DNA from: Deltaproteobacteria bacterium | GTDB lineage: Bacteria > UBA10199 > GCA-002796325 > JACPFF01 | NCBI GenBank assembly: GCA_016210045.1 | Contig: JACQUX010000009.1 | Location: 129,730 to 193,729 of the forward strand | Direction of reading: 5' to 3' | Length of the DNA stretch: 64,000 bases | Shown here: piece by piece, positions 6,703-15,218 of the stretch | Position numbering within the stretch: position 1 is the stretch's first letter | Layout: each line of letters starts with the position of its first letter | The notes under the pieces: generated by a model | What the model saw: only the letters and a program-made list of their open reading frames with translations | What the model was told of the DNA's origin: nothing | The model's database searches: none | Translations under genes and position numbers: made by a program

Positions 6703-9543
6703 TCAAAACGTCAGTGTGGGACTGTTGTAAACGACGGGGGCGGTCGGATCGATCCGGATGCGCGGTTCGGGGTCGGCGGTAACGGACCGCTCACGGAGGA
6801 TTGCGGCGCGCAGCGCCTTTCGCACGGTAAAACCGGCCGGCCGGCTGGCATCGGCGCCGTCGCCGCGCGCCCATTGGGCTAACGGGAATTGCTCGCCTAA
6901 GCCAGTCTCCATGAAGTCGGGATACGACAATGTATAAACCGCCTCGGAATCGATCGGGGCCCGTTGACGATCCCGGACGATCTCGACGTCGGCCACTTGG
7001 CCGTCGCGATCGACGGCATAGTGGAGTCCGGCAAAATGGAGCAGCAATGGTCGGGTGCCGGAATCGAGGCGCGATACGGCAACGGCATATTTGATCAGCG
7101 CGCAGACTTGAGCCCCGGTGAGCGAGCAAATGTGCACCGGATTGTCGAACGGGAGGATTTCCGCCAATGCCGCCTCCGTGACCGGACCGGCGGGGATGCC
7201 ATCGCGTACATTGCCACCGAAATTCACGCTCAGATCGGTCCCGGCCTGCCGTTGGACTGCGTCCGTGATGAAGTTCATCAGCGGCGTAGAGCGCGCAGAC
7301 TTCCCCTCGAAGGCCAACGGGGCAACCGCCGTCCCAAGCACGGCGCTCGGGAGCGTTCCCTCCGCCACGATGGGTTGATAGTCACCACTCGGGACAATGG
7401 CACTGCGGTCGATATCGACGAGGGTATGCTGCACGTCTTGGAGGCTCCCGTCGGCGCGGAGCGCAAAATCGAGGACGCCCAGCCACAACGCATTCTGTCC
7501 CGCGTGGACGATATGCGTCGAACGCGCGCCATGCGAGACGACTGCGTGAATCAGGTTGTGGGTGTGACCGCCGAGAATCAGGTCGATGTCGGGCGTGGCG
7601 AGACGTTCGTCCCACGGCAGCCCCGCGTGCGACAACAGGATCGTTGTGACGGGGCGCTCAGGATACAACGCCTTGAAGGCATGAATCGTCCGTTGCACGG
7701 AGCCGACCAAATCGCCGCCCATCACGGCCGCGGAGCGATCAAACCCCTGTCGGGCATGGTAGCGCAATTCATGCGCCAAATCCGGTGTCGTGATGCCTAA
7801 GATGAGCACGAGATGATCGCCGAGTTCAGCGACAGCGCCTGGCAAGATTCGCGCGTCGGCCGCAAGTCGCGCCAACGAGGAATCGGCCGCAAATTGAAGA
7901 TTGCCGCACAGCCACGAAAATTGCGCGCGCCGCATCGCCTGCGCCAACACGGACTCCGCTGCAGCCGTCGCCGTTTGCTGCACGGTCAGCGCCTGGAGCA
8001 CGCGTTGCACTTCGGCCGCAGTGGCCTGCCCCGTTCGATAGTCGGCCATGACTTGAGCGAACAACGCCTGCAGCGCTTGCATGCCGCGCCGCAGATATTC
8101 GTGATCGTGGTAATCGAACTCATGATTGCCGATCGCGGAGGCGGTAAGGCGCATCGCGTTCAACAATTCAATCGTCCGCCACAGCCGATCCACCGACTCG
8201 CCCCCTTCGACGTTGTCGCCGAGGGCAAACGCGGCGTCGACCCCGCCATGCGTGCGCAACATATCGAGCACGGTGCCAAGCCGCGCCAGCCGCGCGACTT
8301 TACTGTGCGCATCTCCCATGTAGGCGAAGCGGAAATGCGTCCCGGTGGGCCGCGGCGGCAACGTCGCGGGATCCGCCAGGTCCACAACCACACGGCGGCT
8401 CGGCATGACCCGAGGACGGGCAGATGGGCCGACCGACGAAGTCGACGCAATCGGCGCGGGCGCGGGGCACCATGCCAATGCAGGATGGCAATGCAGCGGA
8501 AGCGCGGTATCGACGGCGCGGCGGCGGCGCTCGATCTCGGCCGCGAGCAACGGAAAAATTCGCCGCTGGAAGTCGCCCAACGACGCCATGTGGCGGCGTT
8601 CGACATACTCCGTGGACCACTGCATTGCCCGCGTCAGGAAATGGAGGCGCTTGCGCATATAGAGTTGCGGCAACCGCCATGAATAGCGAGGGTCCAACCA
8701 ATCATCGAGCCGCTCCGCGCGCGTTCGGATCGCCTGGGCCAAGTCCGGCCGACCGATACGCCGGAAGCATTCCTGAAGCGGCGGACAATACGCATCGCGC
8801 TGCAATTCCAGCAGCCGGGCGAACAGCGCAAGGCCGCGCTCCGGGGCGCCATCCCGCAACTCATGGTGGAAGACGCACATTTCCATCCCGAAGGCCTCGA
8901 GGAGATGATCGATATTCAACAACTCGGGGCAGAGCGTGGAGTTGTCGCGCTCGAACCCGAGCGCCAACTGCGCCCGATCGAGATTCGCGCCGTGCCAATT
9001 GATACGGCGGAGTTTGTCGAAGTCGAGCACTACCGGCGCGCCGCTCGCGCGATCGAACTCGATATCCCATTCGCAGAGGTCCCGATGGAGCACGCCGCGA
9101 CAATCCATAAACAGCATCGCCGAGACTAACAGCGGCAAGACCGACGGCTCGTCGAGCAACGCCACGCCGCGCGGATGGTCGCCGATGCGACACAGATTGG
9201 GACAATAGCGGGAGACCAGCAACGCCACGTCCGGCGCGGCATAGCCAAATTCCACGTGTTCGAGCTGCGGATGCCCGCGCACCGCCATCATCCCCGCCGC
9301 CACTTCCAGCACCGAGGCCTGCAACGGATCGCGGCGTCGCTCCGGGCGCCACAATTTGACCACGTACCGGCCGATCTGAACAACGCGACTATTTTGGCCG
9401 TTCGTCAGTTCGCGCGTATAGTGATCCGAGGATTCGAGCAGCTGTTGCAACTCGCGGGGGGACAGTGTCGTCGGATTCCGACCGATGGATCGGGGGCGGG
9501 CAGCGGAGCGCGGCGCTGTACAACGTGGAAAACGACCGGCCAT
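6703..9543 (-). CDS. Protein-kinase-like domain fused to a 5'-nucleotidase (UshA-type) metallophosphoesterase
   Basis: 946 aa. Residues ~45-290 resemble a protein or aminoglycoside kinase: VVKLWRPE (candidate ATP-binding Lys63), HRDL at 153-156 with D160 where Asn is usual, and DFD at 174-176 in place of DFG. Residues ~400-670 are a calcineurin-type phosphoesterase with complete motifs: GDAH (410-413), GDN (442-444), GNHE (472-475), SHAG (638-641) and GGHTH (658-662). Residues ~720-920 fit the 5'-nucleotidase C-terminal domain. UshA-type enzymes are normally exported, but no signal peptide is visible, so this protein is probably cytoplasmic. ATG at 9543 follows GAGGTG by five bases and lies 8 bp after the Cx3Cx2C gene, so the two form an operon. 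I know of no described enzyme with this fusion; substrate unknown. Confidence 0.85.
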   Translation of the reverse strand: MAGRFPRCTAPRSAARPRSIGRNPTTLSPRELQQLLESSDHYTRELTNGQNSRVVQIGRYVVKLWRPERRRDPLQASVLEVAAGMMAVRGHPQLEHVEFGYAAPDVALLVSRYCPNLCRIGDHPRGVALLDEPSVLPLLVSAMLFMDCRGVLHRDLCEWDIEFDRASGAPVVLDFDKLRRINWHGANLDRAQLALGFERDNSTLCPELLNIDHLLEAFGMEMCVFHHELRDGAPERGLALFARLLELQRDAYCPPLQECFRRIGRPDLAQAIRTRAERLDDWLDPRYSWRLPQLYMRKRLHFLTRAMQWSTEYVERRHMASLGDFQRRIFPLLAAEIERRRRAVDTALPLHCHPALAWCPAPAPIASTSSVGPSARPRVMPSRRVVVDLADPATLPPRPTGTHFRFAYMGDAHSKVARLARLGTVLDMLRTHGGVDAAFALGDNVEGGESVDRLWRTIELLNAMRLTASAIGNHEFDYHDHEYLRRGMQALQALFAQVMADYRTGQATAAEVQRVLQALTVQQTATAAAESVLAQAMRRAQFSWLCGNLQFAADSSLARLAADARILPGAVAELGDHLVLILGITTPDLAHELRYHARQGFDRSAAVMGGDLVGSVQRTIHAFKALYPERPVTTILLSHAGLPWDERLATPDIDLILGGHTHNLIHAVVSHGARSTHIVHAGQNALWLGVLDFALRADGSLQDVQHTLVDIDRSAIVPSGDYQPIVAEGTLPSAVLGTAVAPLAFEGKSARSTPLMNFITDAVQRQAGTDLSVNFGGNVRDGIPAGPVTEAALAEILPFDNPVHICSLTGAQVCALIKYAVAVSRLDSGTRPLLLHFAGLHYAVDRDGQVADVEIVRDRQRAPIDSEAVYTLSYPDFMETGLGEQFPLAQWARGDGADASRPAGFTVRKALRAAILRERSVTADPEPRIRIDPTAPVVYNSPTLTF

Positions 9544-9551
9544 CTGGCACC

Positions 9552-11030
9552 TCAGGGCGTGAGACGTTGGTACGGAATCACGACTTGCAACTCCCCCCCC
9601 GCCACGTCACTCACGAGCAGATTCACCCCCGGCCCGTGATTGACACCCGGCGCCATCCGCAGTTGCGCCGGGTTGAGGAAACGCGGCACCGCAGGCGAGA
9701 GATCCAGTTCCGCGCGAAAGAACGTCAACCAGGGCCCGGCCAACGCGGCCCGCTCGCTCAAGAGCCCATCGCCCCGCGCCGCCTGCACCACGGTAAGGAA
9801 TGCGTGGCGACGCTGCGGATCCTGCAATGCCGCGCGCGTGAAGCCATGCGTGGCACCGCCGACCGTCAGACCAATGGTGTCCGCCGGATCGCCGGGGAGC
9901 ACGCTGAGCCAATCGGAGACATGGGTCGCGGCCGGCGCCAGGCCTTGCCTGTGGTCTTTGGCGGCACGGCCGATGTTGAGATACGGCGAAACGCGGAGTC
10001 CCACCTGGCGGCCAGGCAACAAGAAACGGTGATTGGTCGTGCCATCACAGGCGTCGCTCTGCAGAAAGTCCCGGAGTGCTTGTTTTTCCGCGGCGGAGAG
10101 GAACGACGTTTCAATTTGCGTGAGGACCGCGTCGAGCAATCGCAGCGTCGCCTGCATCGCCGCGTTTTCGTTCTTCCGCAGCGGGCGCGTGGGTGGATTG
10201 TCCCGATCGGCAAAGTAGACGACGTCCACAAAGACCTCGGTGTCAGAGGTCGCGCCGCGGAGACACGCCTCGAAGGTCCGGGCCAACACAGTGGCCACGC
10301 GCTCCGGGCCCAACACGCGATACTGCCGCGTTTGGGTAGAGATCGACACCGACATGCGCCCAGCATGTAGTCCGGCGTTCGTTAATTGCTGCAGATCGCG
10401 ATCCGCAAGCCGCAACGCCCCGTGCTGCAGCACGCCACGCACCCCGGCCGTCATGATCTTCACGCGACACCGCGTCGTCTCGGCCACCAGCCGTGCGAAG
10501 TCGCCAATCCCCTCTCCCGTCGCGCACTCCAAGTGCGCCGGATCGCTGTCGCGAAACGTCTCGATCAGCGCATTGGGGAATGCGGCCTGGACCGGCACTC
10601 CGTGCCGCGCACTCGCCTCCCGCAATGCCGTCAGCACCGCGACTGCGAGTGGCCAACTCACCGTCGCCACATCGGGGAGTGCCCCGGCATGGCAACCGGC
10701 ACAGCGTTGGATACATCCCCGTTGTGCGTAGATTCCGAAGAGATTGGCAAGCAATCCCGGCATCTCCTCCGCGGCAAACAGCGAAAAGGCCCCGGCGGAG
10801 ACCACGTCGCCGGCTATGGAGAGTGGCTTACCGGCAACCGGACCGCCGATCGCACGAGACGCGACGATGGTTGTAGGCAGATGCGTGTTTCGACGATCGC
10901 CATTGCCACCCAACGGTCCCCTCGTTGGGCAATGGTCCTGTGATGCGGTGGTTATTCGATAGACCAGCGGCTGACGTGGCACAACGTGATACCTGATGCC
11001 ATTGCCAACGGACGGAGAGCGATTCGTCAT
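9552..11030 (-). CDS. Putative radical-SAM-like protein (Cx3Cx2C)
   Basis: 492 aa. The motif GCIQRCAGCHAG at residues 105-116 gives cysteines 106, 110 and 113 in the Cx3Cx2C spacing that binds the radical-SAM 4Fe-4S cluster. It is preceded by an ~100-residue N-terminal region and followed by Val/Ala-rich alternating segments that could form a partial TIM barrel. The later radical-SAM motifs (GGE-like) are not obvious, so the assignment rests mainly on the cysteine motif. ATG at 11030 follows AGGAG by about six bases. It precedes the kinase/5'-nucleotidase gene by 8 bp. Substrate unknown; modification of a peptide or nucleotide is possible. Confidence 0.6.
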   Translation of the reverse strand: MTNRSPSVGNGIRYHVVPRQPLVYRITTASQDHCPTRGPLGGNGDRRNTHLPTTIVASRAIGGPVAGKPLSIAGDVVSAGAFSLFAAEEMPGLLANLFGIYAQRGCIQRCAGCHAGALPDVATVSWPLAVAVLTALREASARHGVPVQAAFPNALIETFRDSDPAHLECATGEGIGDFARLVAETTRCRVKIMTAGVRGVLQHGALRLADRDLQQLTNAGLHAGRMSVSISTQTRQYRVLGPERVATVLARTFEACLRGATSDTEVFVDVVYFADRDNPPTRPLRKNENAAMQATLRLLDAVLTQIETSFLSAAEKQALRDFLQSDACDGTTNHRFLLPGRQVGLRVSPYLNIGRAAKDHRQGLAPAATHVSDWLSVLPGDPADTIGLTVGGATHGFTRAALQDPQRRHAFLTVVQAARGDGLLSERAALAGPWLTFFRAELDLSPAVPRFLNPAQLRMAPGVNHGPGVNLLVSDVAGGELQVVIPYQRLTP

Positions 11031-11112
11031 GGGTGCTCCTGCAGCATGCGTTCAGTATCGGCCGCATCGAAAAAAAGTTGCCTCGCTAGGGGCATGTAAG
11101 CATTTCAAGCGC

Positions 11113-11184
11113 TGTCATTCTGAGCCGCAGGCGAAGAATCCCGCGAAATCCACTGGATCCTTCGCCGAACGGCTCAGGATGACG
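11113..11184. repeat. Palindromic repeat family E, copy 2
   Basis: Left arm GTCATTCTGAGCC...GAAGAATCC and right arm GGATCCTTCGCC...GGCTCAGGATGAC are imperfect inverted copies. The outer ends match copy 1 (341-407), but the inner stem bases differ (GCCGCAGGCG and CGCCGAACGGC). It lies between the radical-SAM-like gene and the amidotransferase gene. Confidence 0.75.
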
Positions 11185-11213
11185 TCTCTTACCTATTTAT
11201 GAGATATGCCAGA

Positions 11214-11798
11214 TCAAATCCGATCATTCCCACCAACCGCCAGAAAATTCCTCAAGATGCGCAGGCCATCCGGGGTGAGATAAGATTCGGGATGGAACTG
11301 AAGGCCGAAGAGCGGCTTCGTCGTGTGTTGCAGCGCCATCACAATGCGACGGTCACTAGTCCACGCAGTGGCGTGGAGTTCCTGGCCGAGCGGGTCGCAG
11401 CGCAGCGAGTGATAACGGGCGGCGGAAAACGGCGTCGGCACGTCGGCGAAGAGAGAGTGTCCGTCGTGAATGACCGCACTGGTCTTGCCATGCATTGGGT
11501 GCGTGTCGCGGCGGATGCCGCCGCCGCAATATTCATTGATTGCTTGCATGCCGAGGCAGACGCCGAGCATGGGGAGCCGTCCCGCAAAACGCTCCAACAG
11601 AGTAAAGATCGCCGGATGATCGGCGGGCCGCAACGGCCCGGGAGACAGCACGAGATGCGTCGGCACAAACGCGGCGATGGCGTCGGTCAGCGCACTGCTT
11701 GCGCGTACCACTTGTACGACCGCGCCGAGCTGTTCCAACCCTTGCGCCAAGTTGTAGGTGAACGAATCGACGTTATCGAGCAGGAAGACTCGCACCAT
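11214..11798 (-). CDS. TrpG/PabA-type glutamine amidotransferase without a partner gene
   Basis: 194 aa. Class I amidotransferase: LLDNVDSFTYNL at the N-terminus, nucleophile Cys in GVCLGMQAI, and the His-Glu pair in QFHPESY. These mark the amidotransferase subunit of anthranilate or aminodeoxychorismate synthase. The usual SPGPGxP loop reads SPGPLRPADHP, a departure from the family. No trpE or pabB is in the window; neighbours are the RSDHV-motif membrane protein 14 bp upstream and the radical-SAM-like gene downstream. It could serve folate or tryptophan synthesis from a distant locus, or supply ammonia to an unknown reaction of this cluster. Confidence 0.85.
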   Translation of the reverse strand: MVRVFLLDNVDSFTYNLAQGLEQLGAVVQVVRASSALTDAIAAFVPTHLVLSPGPLRPADHPAIFTLLERFAGRLPMLGVCLGMQAINEYCGGGIRRDTHPMHGKTSAVIHDGHSLFADVPTPFSAARYHSLRCDPLGQELHATAWTSDRRIVMALQHTTKPLFGLQFHPESYLTPDGLRILRNFLAVGGNDRI

Positions 11799-11812
11799 GG
11801 GCGGTTACCATA

Positions 11813-12277
11813 CTACTCGCCGCTGACGTGATCCGACCGTGCCGACGCGGATGTGGCGATCCGCTCTTCCCGCGGGATCGGTGCTAATTGCGTCCGTCGT
11901 GCCTCATTCCGATTGGTAATAAACCCCCAAATTGCCAAACCGCCCAATACCAACGCTACGGCAGCCGGTCCGGCCCACCCATATGGAACAGATGCGACAT
12001 CCTCGGCATATCCATCGAAATAGCCCAGCGGGAGCGCACCGAACGCCGCCAGTCCACCCATTGATTGAATGCCATGCTCCGGCGCAGCGGCGACGACGTT
12101 GCCCCGTCCCGTCACATTCGCCCAGAGGCCCGCTATGCGCTGTCCCAATCCACGCGCTAACGCCACAGCCGGACGCGGCACAGATGCCGTTCCCACACCA
12201 CTCCCCGGCCGCACCAACAGCGCGCGCGCACCCACTCCACCGACCACGCCAGCCCTCCGCACCCCGCCGATCGCCAT
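11813..12277 (-). CDS. Small membrane protein with C-terminal RSDHVSG motif (paralogue 2)
   Basis: 154 aa, ATG at 12277 preceded by AAAGGGG. Gly/Val/Arg-rich N-terminus (MAIGGVRRAGVVGGVGARAL), one membrane segment at about residues 101-121 (AVALVLGGLAIWGFI), basic residues after it, and the ending SASARSDHVSGE. Architecture and C-terminal motif match the gene at 5887-6459, so the two are probably diverged paralogues bracketing the radical-SAM-like and kinase/5'-nucleotidase genes. The stop is 14 bp before the amidotransferase start. Function unknown; the conserved tail may be a recognition or processing signal. Confidence 0.65.
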   Translation of the reverse strand: MAIGGVRRAGVVGGVGARALLVRPGSGVGTASVPRPAVALARGLGQRIAGLWANVTGRGNVVAAAPEHGIQSMGGLAAFGALPLGYFDGYAEDVASVPYGWAGPAAVALVLGGLAIWGFITNRNEARRTQLAPIPREERIATSASARSDHVSGE

Positions 12278-12299
12278 ACTCAGCCCCTTTCCACGCAGC

Positions 12300-12450
12300 A
12301 GTTGTCACAAAAAAACAATGGGCAACCCCCTATTCCACCCCCACCCCGCGACGCAAGCACTTTTCCCAACACCCCGCAAACCAGCGCCAACAAACCATCA
12401 GCGAGACACACCACACACAACATCCCACTTCAACCTCCCCCACCAAGTAA
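12300..12450. other. Strand-asymmetric C/A-rich leader region
   Basis: The plus strand here is almost free of G (runs such as CCCCCTATTCCACCCCCACC), so an RNA read from the minus strand, the probable leader of paralogue 2, would be G/U-rich and nearly free of C. No gene or hairpin is visible; short plus-strand frames here are low-complexity Pro/Thr-rich and not credible. Confidence 0.5.
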
Positions 12451-12493
12451 AGGAGGTCTCAGTGCGAAGAATGGAGCAGCGCTCGGGGGCTGT

Positions 12494-12572
12494 GTGCGCG
12501 TGACGCTGGGATAGGGGGGCCCCGCTGTTGCGGGGGGGAAGGGTTGACCCTTCCCTCCTGCGTCACGCGCAC
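12494..12572. repeat. Inverted-repeat element I (single copy)
   Basis: Arms GTGCGCGTGACGC (12494-12506) and GCGTCACGCGCAC (12560-12572) pair perfectly. Inside are two nested hairpins, CCCCGC-tgtt-GCGGGG and GGGAAGGGTTGACCCTTCCC. It lies just after the spoVR stop and could act as a terminator or RNA-stability element for the prkA operon, although no T-run follows. Confidence 0.6.
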
Positions 12573-12617
12573 CCGCTCCCCGGGGACTGCGGATCTCTTG
12601 AAGGAAGCAAAGCAGAC

Positions 12618-14108
12618 CTACGGACGAAATTCTTTGTGCCCCTGCCCGTCATACGACAAGATCTTCGGCACCCCTTCCACCACCGACTCGATATTCACCG
12701 GCCGTCGCCAGATCCGAAACAGATTCTTCAAAGTTTCTTGCGCATAATCAAAACGGAGATCCACGCCGTCGTGTTGGTGCTTTAACAACAGCTCTCCGCG
12801 ATTGCCGTAGTTGGCGTCGACTACGTCGATCGTCGGTTGTCCCGCGTTCGTCAATTGATTCAGCAGTTGTTTCTTGATCTTCTCGAACGTCCGATCGGCG
12901 ATCTCGAATTGGTCGCTGCTCAAGTTGTACGCGTAGACAAACATCCGGTGTTCACGACAAAACTCCGGCGTCAGGAATTCGTCGAGAAACGTGATGTCGT
13001 TGTAGATCTTCCGTACTTCGAAAATTTTCTGCCTTCCTAATCCCAACTGCCGATCCCACTTCGCCCGCACGCGCATGTCGGTGCACTCGTCGTATTCCTT
13101 GCCGAATCGCCCGCGGTTCCACCGATCTTCAATATCGCGATAGAGCTCGATCCCTATCTTATACGGATTGATCCGCTGCGGCGTCATTGCCACCACGCCC
13201 GCGTGGTGATCGGCGTAATCGATCACCTCCGAATCCTTCAACGCCCGCTGCGTCATGATCGTACTGTGCCAATAGCTGGCCCAACCTTCGTTCATAATTT
13301 TCGTCTGGGCTTGGGGAGAGAAGTAAACGGCTTCTTCGCGCACAATGGAAAGGAGGTCACGTTCCCAACTTTCCAGCGGGGCAAAGTCGGTTAGGAACTG
13401 GAGTACGTCGCGTTGTGGACGTTCCGGGAAATTTTTCTCGCGTTGGCGTTCCTCGACTAATTTTTGTTGCTGCGCTTCCATGAATTCGGGCGGATTCAGG
13501 TAGCGTTCCATGTAGTGCCGCGCACCCGTGCCCAGCTTCCGGACCACCGGCGACGCGTCGCCTTCTTCATGTTCGACATGTTGGCGGGCTGGAGCGCGGC
13601 GAATGGCAGCGCCGTGGTAGTCGATTAAAGTTTCCAGCGAGAGACAGGCGTCGATGAACGCCTCGACTTTGTCGTAGCCGATTCGGTCAATGTAGCGCAT
13701 CACGCGGGTGCGGTGATTCGCCATTTCGTCCATCATCTTCCGATTGGTGTGTCCGAAATAGACGTTGTTCTTGAAGAAGTCGGAGTGGGCGTACACATGC
13801 GCCATCACTAACTTTTGATCGACCAGATTATTGCTGTGCAGCAAATACGCGTAACACGGATCATTGTTGATCACCATTTCGTAGATCTTGGAGAGGCCGT
13901 ACGTGTAACTCTTCGCCAGCTCTTCGTACTCCATGCCGAAGCGCCAGTGCGGATAGCGATTGGGAAAACCGCCGAACGCGGCGACTTCGTTGATCTGGCG
14001 CCAATCGAGCATTTCGAAGATCACTTCAAAAAAATCGAGTCCGTACCCGACCGCGTATCCGCGCAGTTCATCCCGCATCCGGCACAACTCCGGCGGCAGC
14101 GTCATCAT
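12618..14108 (-). CDS. spoVR: SpoVR family protein
   Basis: 496 aa. Family features include the N-terminal region with YGLDFFEVIFEMLDW, FGGFPNRYPHWRFGMEYEEL, and the C-terminal VNIESVVEGVPKILSYDG. It is the third gene of the prkA-yhbH-spoVR unit, a conserved stress or starvation module (E. coli yeaG-yeaH-ycgB). Two ATGs lie in tandem at 14108 and 14105, starting two bases after the yhbH stop with GGAAGTAGG upstream. Molecular function in the cell is not established; a cytoplasmic complex with the kinase is suspected from conserved gene order. Confidence 0.95.
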   Translation of the reverse strand: MMTLPPELCRMRDELRGYAVGYGLDFFEVIFEMLDWRQINEVAAFGGFPNRYPHWRFGMEYEELAKSYTYGLSKIYEMVINNDPCYAYLLHSNNLVDQKLVMAHVYAHSDFFKNNVYFGHTNRKMMDEMANHRTRVMRYIDRIGYDKVEAFIDACLSLETLIDYHGAAIRRAPARQHVEHEEGDASPVVRKLGTGARHYMERYLNPPEFMEAQQQKLVEERQREKNFPERPQRDVLQFLTDFAPLESWERDLLSIVREEAVYFSPQAQTKIMNEGWASYWHSTIMTQRALKDSEVIDYADHHAGVVAMTPQRINPYKIGIELYRDIEDRWNRGRFGKEYDECTDMRVRAKWDRQLGLGRQKIFEVRKIYNDITFLDEFLTPEFCREHRMFVYAYNLSSDQFEIADRTFEKIKKQLLNQLTNAGQPTIDVVDANYGNRGELLLKHQHDGVDLRFDYAQETLKNLFRIWRRPVNIESVVEGVPKILSYDGQGHKEFRP

Positions 14109-14110
14109 GC

Positions 14111-15214
14111 CTACTTCCCCTTCCCGAGAAAATCCTTGATCGAGCGCGGAATGGCGTCTTTGTTCTCGATCCGCGAGGTGATCAGTCGATCGTGGCTCGG
14201 GAACCGCGCGGTCAGGTCGCGCATGAATTGGCCGCTCCCGTATTCGCTCTCCACTTGGCCGTAACAAAAGAGGTTCACGATCGGGAAAAATTCCATTTCG
14301 AGCAATTTCATGCACTCTTCGGTGTCGTTGCTCGACCAGTTGTCGCCGTCGGAAAAATGAAACGGATAGATGTTCCAGTCGGTCGGCGCGAATTGGCGAT
14401 TGATCAGGTCGAGACAGAGCTTGTACGCAGACGAGATGATCGTCCCGCCACTCTCGCGGGTGTGAAAGAAGGTCTCACGATCCACTTCGCGCGCCACCGC
14501 ATCGTGGATGATGTAATGCACTTCAACGCTCGCGTATTGTTTGCGCAGCCACGTATCGATCCAAAACGTTTCCAAACGAACGATTTCTTTTTGTTCGCTC
14601 CCCATCGAACCGGAGACGTCGAGCATGAAAAACACCACGGCTTTGTGGTGCGGTTGCGGGATTTCGCGATAGGTCCGATAGCGGCGATCTTCGCGGACCG
14701 GGATCACCATCGGTTTTTTCGGATCGTATTGGCCGGTCAGCAATTGGCGCCGCAGCGCTTGGCGATAGGTGCGTTTGAAGTGCTTCAGCCCTTCGGGGCC
14801 GGCGTGCGCGATGCCGGTGTAACGACGCCGCACGCTTTCGAGATCGGCGTGGCCGCGCGGTTCGATCTTCGGGAGTTCCAACCCTTCGCCGATAATGTCG
14901 GCCAATTCTTCAAAAGAAAGTTCCACTTCCAACATGTGCTCGCCGGGCGCGTCACCGGCCTTCGGATCGCTCCCCTCCGGCCCCGGTCCCAACGGCGTGC
15001 CGACGTCGCCCTGCCCCTGGCCCACGCCGCCGCGCTGTTTTTCTCCGTAAATAAAGCGGGGAATTTCGAGCTGCGGGATCGGGATCGTGACGAGCTCCTT
15101 CCCCTTCTTGCCGATGAGTTCGCTATTGGTGAGGAAGCGCTTAACGTCTTGCTTGATCTTGCCGCGAATGATCTGCCGAAAACGCTGGCTGTCTTGTTCG
15201 ATTTTTTGGACCAT
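14111..15214 (-). CDS. yhbH: YeaH/YhbH family (DUF444) protein with VWA-like domain
   Basis: 367 aa. A charged N-terminal segment with a Gly-rich linker (about residues 60-90) leads into a von Willebrand A-like domain whose metal site DVSGS lies at 199-203, with a later TIISSAYKL segment. The ATG at 15214 lies five bases after AAGGTAG and overlaps the end of prkA, so it is co-translated. A longer frame starting at 15292 overlaps prkA by more than 70 bases and is rejected. Second gene of the prkA module; probably a partner or substrate of the PrkA kinase. Confidence 0.93.
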   Translation of the reverse strand: MVQKIEQDSQRFRQIIRGKIKQDVKRFLTNSELIGKKGKELVTIPIPQLEIPRFIYGEKQRGGVGQGQGDVGTPLGPGPEGSDPKAGDAPGEHMLEVELSFEELADIIGEGLELPKIEPRGHADLESVRRRYTGIAHAGPEGLKHFKRTYRQALRRQLLTGQYDPKKPMVIPVREDRRYRTYREIPQPHHKAVVFFMLDVSGSMGSEQKEIVRLETFWIDTWLRKQYASVEVHYIIHDAVAREVDRETFFHTRESGGTIISSAYKLCLDLINRQFAPTDWNIYPFHFSDGDNWSSNDTEECMKLLEMEFFPIVNLFCYGQVESEYGSGQFMRDLTARFPSHDRLITSRIENKDAIPRSIKDFLGKGK

Positions 15215-15218
15215 TCGG

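Noticed and set aside
12302-12514. Pro/Thr-rich plus-strand frames at 12.3-12.5 kb
   Set aside because: Low-complexity translation of a C/A-rich stretch in three frames at once.
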